Shown: in pieces, positions 52,638-61,701 of the stretch
Numbering within the stretch: the stretch's first letter is position 1
How the letters are laid out: each line of letters starts with the position of its first letter
Assembly: GCF_000442315.1 (NCBI RefSeq)
Contig: NZ_KE557324.1
Coordinates: forward strand, 1-64,000
DNA: 64,000 nucleotides
Source of the DNA: Rubellimicrobium thermophilum DSM 16684
GTDB taxonomy: Bacteria > Pseudomonadota > Alphaproteobacteria > Rhodobacterales > Rhodobacteraceae
Reading direction: 5' to 3'
Notes under the pieces: generated by a model
What the model saw: the letters and a program-made list of their open reading frames with translations, nothing else
What the model was told of the DNA's origin: nothing
Database searches by the model: none
Made by a program: the position numbers and the translations under genes

Positions 52638-55146
52638 GCGATCCCCCCTGCCGAAATGCCGGGAAGCCAGGCCGCCCCGAGGGCGAGCAGCGCGGTGACG
52701 GCCGCGTAATCGGTCCAGAGCCGCAGGATGCGTGCCTCGCCGATCCGCTCGGCCGTGACGAAGCCCGCTGCCATCCGGGCGGCGACATGGAGCGTCATCA
52801 GCCCGGCCACGCCCGCGTGCAGGATCACATAGCCCGCGAGCGCCCAGAGAGTCGCGTCATAGGCATGCGCGGTGGGGTTGCTCGCGCGCATCACCGTGAC
52901 GGCGGCGAGGAGAAGGGCGACCATGCCGGCGGCCGTCAGCAGGAGCCCGATCCAGGGCCCGCCTTTCCGGCGCAGGCCGCGCTCGGCGAGGCGGATCCCG
53001 GCGGGGGCCAGCAGTGCTCCGGCTGCGAGGAGGAGCGGCCCCCACAGGCCGGGCGCGACCCAGGCGGGGGGCGGCCAGTTGGGCGCCACCGTCCACAGGA
53101 AGGCATAGCCGAACAGGAGCGAGCCGAACAGCACCGCATCGGCAAGCAGCAGGAACAGCGAGCCCCACCAGCCCGGCGGTTCTGCCACCTCGGAGGCGAG
53201 CGGCAGCCGCAGCCCTTGGCCCACCTCCACCGGGCCTTCGCTGCGGGTGGAGCCGAGGCTCCAGGCCCATCGCATCGCCCCTGCGGCGACGCCTGCCGCG
53301 GCGAGCGGCACCAGCCAGTAGACCTTGAGAAGCATGCCGAGGACGATGCCGCTCGTGACAAGGGCCAGCAGGGGCGGAAGCGCGCTGTTGCCGGGGAACA
53401 CCACCACCTGTGAGGGCCGGCCCGAGCCGGTCTCGACGATCAGCGTTTCGCGCCGGTTGCGCGCGGGATCGCCCAGATAGCCTTCGCCGCGAGCGATGCG
53501 AAGGGGCAGCGCGGGGTCGTCATGGACGGGGTCGCGGCTGCCGATCTCCGGCAGGGAGGCGAAGTTATAGGCGCGGGGGGCATCGGCATCGCCCATTCGA
53601 GCGTGCCCGCCCCCCAGGGGTTGCGCGGCCCGCGCACGGCCACGGCAGCATTGACCGCCACATCCAGCAGGATGAGCGCAAAGCCGATGGCCGAGACGAA
53701 GCCGCCGATCGAGGCGATGAGGTTGATGACCTCCCATCCGTCCCCCCCGTCATAGGTATGGATGCGGCGGCGCTGGCCCAGCAGCCCCACCCAGTGGACG
53801 GCCAGGAAGGTCAGGTGGAAGCCCAGCGTGACGAGCCAGAAGGCCGTCTCGCCCAGGCGGAAGAAGCGCCGCCGCCCGGTGAGGTGAGGCATCCAGTAGT
53901 AAAGGGCGGCGAGCATCGGGAAGACGAAGCCGCCGATCAGCACGTAGTGGAGATGGGCAACGATGAAATGGGTATCGTGCACCTGCCAGTCGAAGGGCAC
54001 GACCGCGACCATGACCCCGGTCAGTCCGCCGATGACGAAGGTCACGAAGAAGGCGAGGATCCACAGCATCGGCAGGCGCAGCTGCGGCTCTCCCTTCCAC
54101 AGCGTACCGATCCAGGCGAAGATCTGCACCCCCGTGGGCACGGCCACCAGCGTCGAGGCGGCCGAGAAGAAGGCGAGCCCCATATGCGGGATGCCCGTGG
54201 TGAACATGTGGTGCACCCAGAGGCCGAAGCTCAGCACCCCGAGGGCGATCGCCGCAGCGACGACCCAAGCGTAGCCGAGCAGCGTCGTGCGCGAGAGCAC
54301 CGGCAGGATCGTGGAGATGATGCCCGCCGCAGGCAGGAAGATGATGTAGACCTCCGGATGGCCGAAGAGCCAGAACAGATGCTGCCACAGCAGCGCATCG
54401 CCGCCCGCCTCGGGCCGGAAGAAGGGAAGGCCGAAGGCGCGTTCGAGCTCGAGCAGCACCGAGCCGAGGATCAGCGGCGGGAATCCCGTCAGGATCATCA
54501 CCGCGACGACGAGCATGTACCAGGCGAAGACCGGCATCCGCGCAAGCGACATGCCCGGTGCGCGGTAGCGCAGGATGGTGACCGTGATCTCCACCGCCGC
54601 GGCCATGGCCGAGATCTCGACGAAGGTGATGCCGAGCAGCCAGAAGTCCGAATTGGGGCCGGGACTGAAGGCCGAGGAGGACAGCGGCGGATACATGAAC
54701 CATCCGCTGTCGGGCGCGATCCCGAGCAGCAGCGAGACGATCAGCATCGAGCCGCCCAGGGCATAGCACCAGAAGCCGTAGGCGGTGAGCCGCGGAAAGG
54801 CGAGATCGCGCGATCCCAGCATCTTGGGCAGCAGGTAGATCGCGATCCCTTCGATCAGGGGGATCGCGAACAGGAACATCATGATCGTCCCGTGCATGGT
54901 GAAGACCTGGGCATAGGTCTCCGGCCCCATGAAGGCCGAACGGGGCGAGGCGAGCTGGGCGCGGATCAGCATCGCCAGGAGGCCGCCCGCGGCGAAGAAG
55001 ACCATCGAGGCGACGATGAACATCCGTCCCAGATCGGTGTGGTTCACGGTGGTGAACCACCCCTTCCAGCCGGGATCCGAGGCCCAGATTCGGGTCAGCG
55101 CGCGATGGCGGCGCAGAGCTGTGAGCGGGCCGGGGGAGGGCGTCAT
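52634..55146 (-). CDS. Haem-copper terminal oxidase, fused subunits I and III, one frameshift
   Basis: After correction an 837-residue fusion. Subunit I has all haem and Cu-B ligands: His in VFTMHGTIMMFLF, GHPEVY, the His pair in GLWVHHMFTTG and HDTHFIVAHLHYVLIGG. The subunit III part (PPGWWGSLFLLLADAVLFGS, then the final helices around LMTLHVAARMAAGFV) begins near residue 580. The frame breaks in the six-base run at 53575-53580; one more base joins LEWAMPMPP to AYNFASLPEIGSRDPV. Subunit I looks like caa3-type enzymes: the Arg and Asp of CyoB's quinol site are absent. AGGAGA precedes the ATG at 55146. Confidence 0.88.
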
Positions 55147-55849
55147 GGCGTCTCCTCCGCGAGGAAGGCTTCCCATCCGGCCGCGTCATGGGCGCGGACG
55201 GTGAAACGGTGGCCGGCATAGCCCGGCCCGTTGAACTCGGCGCCGAGGCCGGCATAGTCGCCGGGTTCCCAGGCCTCGATGCGCAGGATGTTGACATGGC
55301 CGGGGACGGCGTCGAGCTTGCCCGCCAGCCGCGGCACCCAGAAGCTTTGGATCACGTCGGCGCTGGTGATCGCCACGTCCACGGGCCGGCCCGCCGGGGA
55401 TGTGGCAGGATGCCCTCCGGTCGCCCGTCCGGGGGCATCGGCATAGGTGAAGGTCCAGGCCCATTGCCGCCCCTCGGCGCCCACCGTGACGACATCGGGC
55501 CCCGGCCGCGGCAGCAGCCGTTCGCCCACCACCAGGCCATAGGCGGTCAGTGCGGCCAGCGTGGCGAGCGGGAAGGCCAGGCCCAGCCCCTTGATCCAGA
55601 TGCGTTCGTCGCGCTCCTCGGCTGCGGGGCCGCCTTTCCTGACTGCGGGGCCGCGGCGGAAGGCCAGCCACAGAAGAACCATGACAAGGACAAGGATCGC
55701 ACTGGCCCCGGCGAACATCACCCACCACAATGTGGCAATGGTCCGGGCCGCAGGACCTGCGGGATGGACGGCGGAGAGGCGATCCGCGCAACCGGCAAGC
55801 GCGAAGGACGTTAGGATGGCAGGACCCCAGCGAAGGGAGTGCAGCGCAT
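55143..55849 (-). CDS. Terminal oxidase subunit II without Cu-A ligands
   Basis: A lipoprotein-type subunit II (lipobox LAGC), two helices (LWWVMFAGASAILVLVMVLL and GLGLAFPLATLAALTAYGLV) and the cupredoxin domain (QWAWTFTY, DVIQSFWVPRLAGKLDAVPG). Where Cu-A enzymes have CxxxCxxxH, this reads GDYAGLGAEFNGPGYAGHRF, with no cysteine, as in quinol oxidases such as CyoA. The N-terminus in frame has no start codon. An ATG at 55849 (MRCTPFAG) would fit if one G is missing just before GPAILTSFALAG, giving 235 residues. The stop overlaps the next gene by ATGA. Confidence 0.82.
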
Positions 55850-56360
55850 GACGCAGAAGATGGTGCAGGAGAGCGACCGGTTCCAGGACCCGATCGAGCA
55901 GCATCCGGGTTATGCCGAGACCGAGTCGAAGATCGCCATCTGGGGCCATCCGCTCCATGCGATGAGCGTCGCCTTTCCCGTCGCGCTGACCTTCTGCGCC
56001 TTCGGCGCGGATGCCCTCTACTGGCTCTCGGGCGAACCGTTCTGGGCACAGGCCGCGCTCTGGGCGGCGGGCACGGCCTTCCTCTTCGGCCTTGCTGCCG
56101 GGGCGACGGGGACGATGGAGCTGCTGATGGTTCCGGGCATCCGCATCCGCGCGCCTGCCTGGACGCATTTCGTCATCGCGGTGCTGCTCCTGTCTCTGCT
56201 CGGGGCCAATTGGGGCTATCGGCTGACAGGCTACGAAGCGGCGGTGCTGCCCTACGGCATCCTGTTGTCGGGCTTCAACGTGATCGTGGTGATCGCGACA
56301 GGCTGGCATGGCGGCAAGCTGGTTTTCGATTATCGCCTGGGAACCTCGAAGGGGAGCTGA
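55848..56360 (+). CDS. DUF2231-family membrane protein
   Basis: A 170-residue protein with four helices. It has the family start HPLHAMSVAFPVALTFCAFG and helices ALWAAGTAFLFGLAAGATGT, THFVIAVLLLSLLGANW and PYGILLSGFNVIVVIATGWH with conserved His residues (WHGGKLVFDYRLG). DUF2231 proteins are predicted to bind haem or redox cofactors; function unknown. The ATG at 55848 overlaps the likely start codon of the divergent subunit II gene by two bases (CATG). The last 31 bases overlap the convergent next gene. Confidence 0.8.
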   Translation: MTQKMVQESDRFQDPIEQHPGYAETESKIAIWGHPLHAMSVAFPVALTFCAFGADALYWLSGEPFWAQAALWAAGTAFLFGLAAGATGTMELLMVPGIRIRAPAWTHFVIAVLLLSLLGANWGYRLTGYEAAVLPYGILLSGFNVIVVIATGWHGGKLVFDYRLGTSKGS

Positions 56361-56842
56361 ACTCCGCGCGGTTCCTGCATCCACCCGGGCAGGGGGATGG
56401 CCCCGAGATCCGGCTTGGCCAGCACCAGCGCGAGGATCGCCACCACCGGCACGGTCAGCACGGCCAGCGGCCAGTGCGGCTCGGGCGGCTCGTGCGTGCC
56501 TTCGGTTTCGGCCACGCGGACGATGGTGTGACCGACCCAGGCATGAAAGGCCACGAGAAGGGCGACAAAGAACAGCTTCGCGAACATCCACAGGACGAAG
56601 ACCTCGCGCAGGAAGATCAGGAGAGTGCCCGAGGCGATGGCCAGCACGGCCGCGGGCGTGATGACGAAGGTATAGCCGTAATGCGTGGCCTGGCGGATGC
56701 GCGCATAATCCGCTCGGCTCACGGCCGGGTCATGGCGGGCCAGCATCACGGGCAGGGCGAACAGCCCGGCGCACCACAGCGCGAGCATCGCGACATGCAG
56801 GGCTTTCAGATGCGGGATCGCCGCAGCCAGCCCTGCCGTCAT
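56330..56842 (-). CDS. CopD/HemJ-like membrane protein
   Basis: A 170-residue protein with four helices. The first contains a His and the motif ALHVAMLALWCAGLFALPVM, typical of CopD/HemJ-like proteins, and ATHYGYTFVITPAAVLAIAS and MFAKLFFVALLVAFHAWVGH follow with helix-buried His residues. It might bind copper or haem during oxidase assembly. Its start overlaps the ctaG stop (ATGA), so the two are co-translated. Whether it is a copper protein or a HemJ-like protoporphyrinogen oxidase cannot be decided here. Confidence 0.75.
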   Translation of the reverse strand: MTAGLAAAIPHLKALHVAMLALWCAGLFALPVMLARHDPAVSRADYARIRQATHYGYTFVITPAAVLAIASGTLLIFLREVFVLWMFAKLFFVALLVAFHAWVGHTIVRVAETEGTHEPPEPHWPLAVLTVPVVAILALVLAKPDLGAIPLPGWMQEPRGVQLPFEVPRR

Positions 56843-57561
56843 GCCGCATGCCCCCGCAGATCTGCCCAGTCGCGCCGCGCTGCCCAGGCCGCCAACAGCA
56901 GATAGGGCAGACCGGCCGGAACCCACATCAGCAGACCGCCGAGCTGCTGGTCGGTCAGGGGCGACAGACCCCAGGCCAGCGGGGCGGCGGCATGGGCGGC
57001 ATAGAGGGGCTCGGGCGCGAAGGTGAGCAGCGCGCCGAGTAGCGCCATCTGCATCCACCCCCCGAGGATTGCGAGCAGGGCCGGGCCTGTCCCTTGCGCC
57101 GGATGCAGGGTGGCGCGCCAGAACAGCACCGCCGAGCCGAGCAGCGTTGCCTGCATGAGCCAGTAGGCCGGCACGAAGGACAGCGCGAGGTCATAGGCCG
57201 CCGGCCAGTGCCAGACCCACAGGACCAGTGCGGCGACAAGGAGGGGCAGGGTGGGCGAGGCCGCTGTGCGCGCCGGCCGCGCCAGCGCGAGAAGAGGGGC
57301 CGCCACCGCAACAAGAAGGACATGATGGACGACCCGTGCCGAGAACAGCGCCGCCGACAGCGCGCAGAGCGGCGAGACGAAGGCCACCGCCATCACGGCC
57401 ACGCCGGCCAGCCCGGCACGCGAATGCCGCAGAAGCAGCGCCATCGCGGCCAGGGCGATCAGCAGCAGGGGGTCGAGATTCCAGCGCCATCCGATGTCCG
57501 CCGGCAGGGGTGCCGGCCCGCAATAGAGGCGAAACCATGTCTCCGGAACCATCGCTGTCAT
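56839..57561 (-). CDS. ctaG: Oxidase assembly factor CtaG (caa3 type)
   Basis: A 240-residue protein with seven helices of the CtaG_Cox (caa3 assembly) family: the opening YCGPAPLPADIGWRWNLDPL, then FSARVVHHVLLVAVAAPLLA with the His pair, VWHWPAAYDLALSFVPAYW, and PLTDQQLGGLLMWVPAGLPY. In Bacillus this factor helps assemble the caa3 oxidase, probably in copper delivery. It leads the leftward cluster and has an EcfG-type promoter 125 bases upstream. Confidence 0.88.
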   Translation of the reverse strand: MTAMVPETWFRLYCGPAPLPADIGWRWNLDPLLLIALAAMALLLRHSRAGLAGVAVMAVAFVSPLCALSAALFSARVVHHVLLVAVAAPLLALARPARTAASPTLPLLVAALVLWVWHWPAAYDLALSFVPAYWLMQATLLGSAVLFWRATLHPAQGTGPALLAILGGWMQMALLGALLTFAPEPLYAAHAAAPLAWGLSPLTDQQLGGLLMWVPAGLPYLLLAAWAARRDWADLRGHAA

Positions 57562-57685
57562 CCCCCCTCTGCGCTGGCGCCTGCCTTTCGTGGCCTGCCT
57601 TCACGCCCCCTGCCGCTCGCATGGGGGCTGCGAGGCCGCGTCTGGCTGCTCCGTCGGATCCTGAACAGACCTCTCTACCGGTCCG

Positions 57686-57711
57686 AACGTCCCCGGGGTG
57701 GCATCGGTTCC
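57686..57711 (-). promoter_or_regulatory. EcfG-type promoter upstream of ctaG
   Basis: On the minus strand GGAAC (57711-57707), 17 bases, CGTT (57689-57686). It lies in the 268-base gap between divergent ctaG and the DUF294 gene, in which I see no ORF. Confidence 0.55.
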
Positions 57712-57829
57712 CCGGTGAAACGGCCTTCCCCGGCTCTTTCGAAGGGGGAGATTGCCGGGCCCGTCCGTCGGGCCCAGGATGGGATGGACCGACCCGACGC
57801 GAACTGCGCTGTGTGGAGAGGAGCCGGCG

Positions 57830-59646
57830 ATGGAGGACGAAGCATTCCTGGCCACGGTGCCCCCATGGTCCGGGCGGCCGGATTCCGAACGCGCCCTGAT
57901 CGCCCCCCTGTTCGAGAGGCGTGCGATGCGCGCAGGCGACACGCTCTTTGCCCCCGGTGACAGACTGGACGGGCTCTATGTGGTCCGATCGGGCCTCGTG
58001 CGGGTCAGCGATCCGGACGGCACGCCGCTGGCGCTTGTGGGACCGGGGGGCAGCTTCGGGGAACGCGGCCTGCTGGCCGATGGCTATGCGCCGACGCGGG
58101 CCACCGCGGTCGAGGATGGCGCCGTGCTCGTCCTGCCTGCGGGCCGCTTCCTCGCTCTGGTGGAATCCGATGCGGATCTGCGCGCGCATTTCGAAGGGGC
58201 GGCCGCCGGCTGGCGCCGCCGCGCGGCACGGCCCCGCAGCCTGGCCGAGACGCCCGTGTCCGAGCTGATGAGCCGCGATCCCCTCGCCATCGGCCCCGCT
58301 GCCCCGATCGCCGAGGCGGCACGCCTCATGGGGGAACGGGGATCGGTTCGCTGCTCGTGGCCGAAGAGGGGCGGCTGCTGGGCATCGTGACGCTGCGGGA
58401 TCTGGCCCGGCGCGTGCTGGCCGGCGGTCTGGACCCGCAGGGTCCGGTGGCGCTGGCGATGACGCCCGATCCGGTGACCCTGCCCCCCGATGCCATCGGG
58501 TCGGATGTCCTGCATCTCATGGTCGAACGCGGCATCGGGCATCTGCCGATCCTCGGCCCGAAGGGCCTCGAGGGAATCGTGACCCGGACCGATCTCACGC
58601 GGTTCCACGCCGAAAGTTCTGCCGATCTGGAGGGGGATGCCGCGCGGGCGCCGGATGCGGAGGCGCTGGCCGCCGTGACGGCGCGGCTGCCGGCCATGCT
58701 GGCGCGGCTCGCCGGGGCAGGCGACCGGCATGACGTGGTGACGCGCCTTCTCACCGATGTGGCCGATGCGGTGACACGCCGTCTTCTGGTCCTGGCCCGG
58801 GCCGAGCTGGGGCCGCCCCCCGTCCCCTTCCTGTGGCTTGCCTGCGGCAGCCAGGGCCGGCGCGAGCAGACCGGCATTTCAGACCAGGACAACTGTCTGA
58901 TCATCGATGATGCGGCGCAGCCGGACCATGAGGCCTATTTCGCGGCGCTGGCCCGCTTCGTCTGCACGGGGTTGGATCGCTGCGGCTATGTCTTCTGCCC
59001 CGGCGGGATGATGGCCACCAATCCGCGCTGGCGTCAGCCGCTGCGGGTCTGGCGGCGCTACTTCCGGACCTGGATCGAACGCCCCGACCCCGAGGCGCAG
59101 ATGCTTGCCTCGGTGATGTTCGACCTGCGCCCCATCGGCGGAGAGCTGTCGCTTCATGAAGGGCTTCAGGCCGAGACCCTCGAGGCGGCATCGCGCAACT
59201 CGATCTTCGTGGCGCATATGGTCGCCAATGCGCTCAAGCACAGCCCGCCCCTGGGGCTGCTGCGCGGGCTGGTTACCCTGCGGACGGGCGAGCATCGCAA
59301 CACCATCGACATGAAGCTGAGCGGGGTGATCCCTGTCGTGGATCTGGGCCGCGTCTATGCCTTGCAGGGGCGGATTGCGACGGTCAACACACGCGCGCGC
59401 CTTGCCGCGGCGATGGCGGCGGGCGTGATCAGCGAAGCAGGCGGGCGCGACCTGATCGATGCCTACGACACCATCGCCGATGCACGGCTGGCCCATCAGG
59501 CGCGGCAGCTCCGCGAAGGGACGCGCCCTGACAATTTCCTCGATCCCGCGACGCTTTCCGAGTTCGAGCGCAATCATCTGCGGGAAGCCTTCCTCATCGT
59601 CCGCCGGATGCAGGGCGCCGTGGCGCAGGGAAGGCGCCTGCCGTGA
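57830..59646 (+). CDS. cNMP/CBS/DUF294 nucleotidyltransferase-like signalling protein, frameshifted
   Basis: After correction 605 residues. The N-terminal cyclic-nucleotide-binding domain (AGDTLFAPGDRLDGLYVVRS, then LVGPGGSFGERGLLADGYAP) is followed by two CBS domains (PVSELMSRDPLAIGP; ALAMTPDPVTLPPDAIGSDV), a DUF294 nucleotidyltransferase domain (ACGSQGRREQTGISDQDN) and the DUF294_C helix bundle. The frame breaks in GGGG at 58338-58341; one more G joins MGERG to IGSLLVAEEGRLLGIVTL. Such proteins are regularly encoded beside a sodium-solute symporter and an exonuclease, exactly as here, and may sense energy state. GGAGAGGAG precedes the ATG. Confidence 0.9.
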
Positions 59647-59665
59647 AAAGCCGGGGAAGAAGGCC

Positions 59666-61111
59666 ATGACCGCTCCATCCCCCGATCCGGCGCCGGGCCG
59701 GCCCCCGTCCCGCCACGCCCTGCGCCTGCGCCTGCTCGGGCCGCTCCTGCTGCTCGCCGCGGGCGGAGCCGCGAGCGCCGTGGCAGGTCTGTGGATCGCT
59801 GCCGCCCGGCGGCCCGAGGGGATGCCTCTCGAGCCGCTCGTCATCGTCGCGGCCGTGGCCGGTTTCGGCACCCTGGCCCTGGGTGCGATCCTGGCCCTGC
59901 GGTTCGAGGATCGCGTGGTGCGCCCGCTGGTTCTGCTTGCGGCCGAGATGCGCGCGCGGGCGCATGGGACGGTGGACACACCGCTCGATCCGGGGCAGGG
60001 CGAAGGGCTGGGCGAGATCGGCCCCGCGGCGGCGGCGCTCTGCGCGCGCCTTGCGGCGGCGCGGGACGAGGCCGGACGGATCGCGGAGGAGGCTACGGCA
60101 CGCCTGACCGAGGAACGTGCGCAGCTCTCGGCGATCCTGTCGGCGATTCCGGTGGGGATCATGGCCCTGGGCCCGGACGGGCGCGTGCTGCTCTATGACC
60201 GCCAGAGCGTGGACCTCCTCGGCGACGTCGCGCCGCTGGGCCTCGGTCGGCCCGTGACCGACTACTTCGCCGGCCCCGCCATCGAGGCGGCGCGGCGGGT
60301 GCTGGCGGCGGGGTCGCGCTTCACCGATGCCGAGCTGCCCACGGCGGACGGGCGGCGGCGCCTGCGGACGCGGCTGCGGCCCATCGGCCGCGAGGGGGGG
60401 CTTCTGCTCGCGATGGAGACCGACGGGGAGACCGTGTCAGAGCGCCCGCTGGTCTTCGACTTCGATCTGCTGCGCGAGGAAGAGATGGCGCAGGACATCG
60501 CGGCCATGCCGCTGGCCCGTCTTCCTTGCGTCGTCTTCGACACCGAGACGACGGGCCTGTCCCCCGAGAGCGACGAGATCGTGCAGATCGGCGCCGTGCG
60601 CATCATCAACGGGCGGCGCGTCGAGGGCGAACGGTTCGAGACGCTGGTCGATCCGGGCCGCCCGATCCCGCCCGCCTCGACCCGCATCCACGGGATCGAC
60701 GATGCGGCGGTCGCGGGCGCGCCCGACCCGCAGGAGGCGGTGCGGGACTTCTGCCGCTTTGCCGAAGGGGCCGTCCTGGTGGCGCATAACGCGCCCTTCG
60801 ACCTCGCCTTCCTGCGCCGCCACGCGCGGGCGGCCGGTCTGGAACTCGGCCATGGCGTGCTCGACACGGTGCTGCTGTCGGCAGCGGTCTATGGCCCCGG
60901 TGTCCCGCATACGCTCGACGCGATCGCCGAAAGGCTGGGCGTGCCGATCGATCCGGCGCTGCGGCACAGGGCCCTGGGCGATGCCATGGTGACGGCCGAG
61001 GTGCTGCTGCGGCTGCTGCCGATCCTCGAGGCCGCAGGCATCACCACCTTCGGCCAGGCGGTGGAGGCGATGCGGCGCCACCAGGGCCTGCTGCCCGACA
61101 TGAACCGCTGA
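59666..61111 (+). CDS. Membrane-anchored DEDDh 3'-5' exonuclease with PAS-like domain
   Basis: A 481-residue protein. Two N-terminal helices (LRLLGPLLLLAAGGAASAVA and LVIVAAVAGFGTLALGAILA), a HAMP-like and helical linker (EEATARLTEERAQLSAILSA), a PAS-like domain (IPVGIMALGPDGRVLLYDRQ) and a DnaQ-type exonuclease: VFDTETTGLSPESDEIVQIG, AHNAPFDLAFLRR and HRALGDAMVTAEVLL hold the DEDDh residues. It is the usual partner of the DUF294 protein, 19 bases upstream. Whether it degrades DNA or RNA at the membrane is unknown. ATG at 59666 with GGGGAAGAAGG upstream. Confidence 0.9.
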   Translation: MTAPSPDPAPGRPPSRHALRLRLLGPLLLLAAGGAASAVAGLWIAAARRPEGMPLEPLVIVAAVAGFGTLALGAILALRFEDRVVRPLVLLAAEMRARAHGTVDTPLDPGQGEGLGEIGPAAAALCARLAAARDEAGRIAEEATARLTEERAQLSAILSAIPVGIMALGPDGRVLLYDRQSVDLLGDVAPLGLGRPVTDYFAGPAIEAARRVLAAGSRFTDAELPTADGRRRLRTRLRPIGREGGLLLAMETDGETVSERPLVFDFDLLREEEMAQDIAAMPLARLPCVVFDTETTGLSPESDEIVQIGAVRIINGRRVEGERFETLVDPGRPIPPASTRIHGIDDAAVAGAPDPQEAVRDFCRFAEGAVLVAHNAPFDLAFLRRHARAAGLELGHGVLDTVLLSAAVYGPGVPHTLDAIAERLGVPIDPALRHRALGDAMVTAEVLLRLLPILEAAGITTFGQAVEAMRRHQGLLPDMNR

Positions 61112-61119
61112 GCCGGCCT

Positions 61120-61629
61120 TCAGTCGAGCGCGACACAGGCCGCGCGCAGCACGTCGTCGTCGGGGGGGACCGCCTCCCAGGGGATCGGCTCGGCGAAGGG
61201 ATCGGGGCCGAGCAGCGGGGCCTGTCGGGCGCTGTCGCAGTCGAACAAAACGGGCACCGCGCTGCGGGGTTGCCAGCGGGCGATCAGGAGCACCGTCGCC
61301 AGCACCTGCCCTGGCGCCTCGGGATTGGTGCGCGCCGTGCGCAGGTCCACGGCCGAGAAGCGCGTCACGATGGGATGCCAATAGGTCCAAGGGCGCCAGA
61401 GGGCGCTCTCCTCCACCGTGCGGGCGACGGTGACACCGGGGGGCAGCGCGGCCGCCGTGCGCGGAAACCACGTGTATTCGTTCCAGATGGCGAAGGCGAG
61501 CATGCCGGCCCCTGCCGCTGCCGGGACAAGCCAGCCGGGCAGGCGCCCGCGCAGCAGCCATCGGGCGATCATCACGAGCCCGGCAAGCCCCAGCCCGGCC
61601 GAGACGGTGGCGACAAAGTCCAGGAGCAT
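61120..61629 (-). CDS. Conserved-looking unknown membrane protein
   Basis: A 169-residue protein. Two N-terminal helices (DFVATVSAGLGLAGLVMIAR and GWLVPAAAGAGMLAFAIWNE) precede a soluble domain with YTWFPRTAAALPPGVTVART and SALWRPWTYWHPIVTRFSAV. I do not recognise the family. It converges with the exonuclease gene (8 bases between stops) and lies downstream of the symporter gene on the same strand, so it may be the last gene of that operon. Confidence 0.65.
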   Translation of the reverse strand: MLLDFVATVSAGLGLAGLVMIARWLLRGRLPGWLVPAAAGAGMLAFAIWNEYTWFPRTAAALPPGVTVARTVEESALWRPWTYWHPIVTRFSAVDLRTARTNPEAPGQVLATVLLIARWQPRSAVPVLFDCDSARQAPLLGPDPFAEPIPWEAVPPDDDVLRAACVALD

Positions 61630-61701
61630 GGCCTGTTCCCTCTCGCAACAGGGAAGCGGCGCGCCGCGCGGGCGCGCCGCCGAAGGGGATCGCCGGGGCG
61701 A

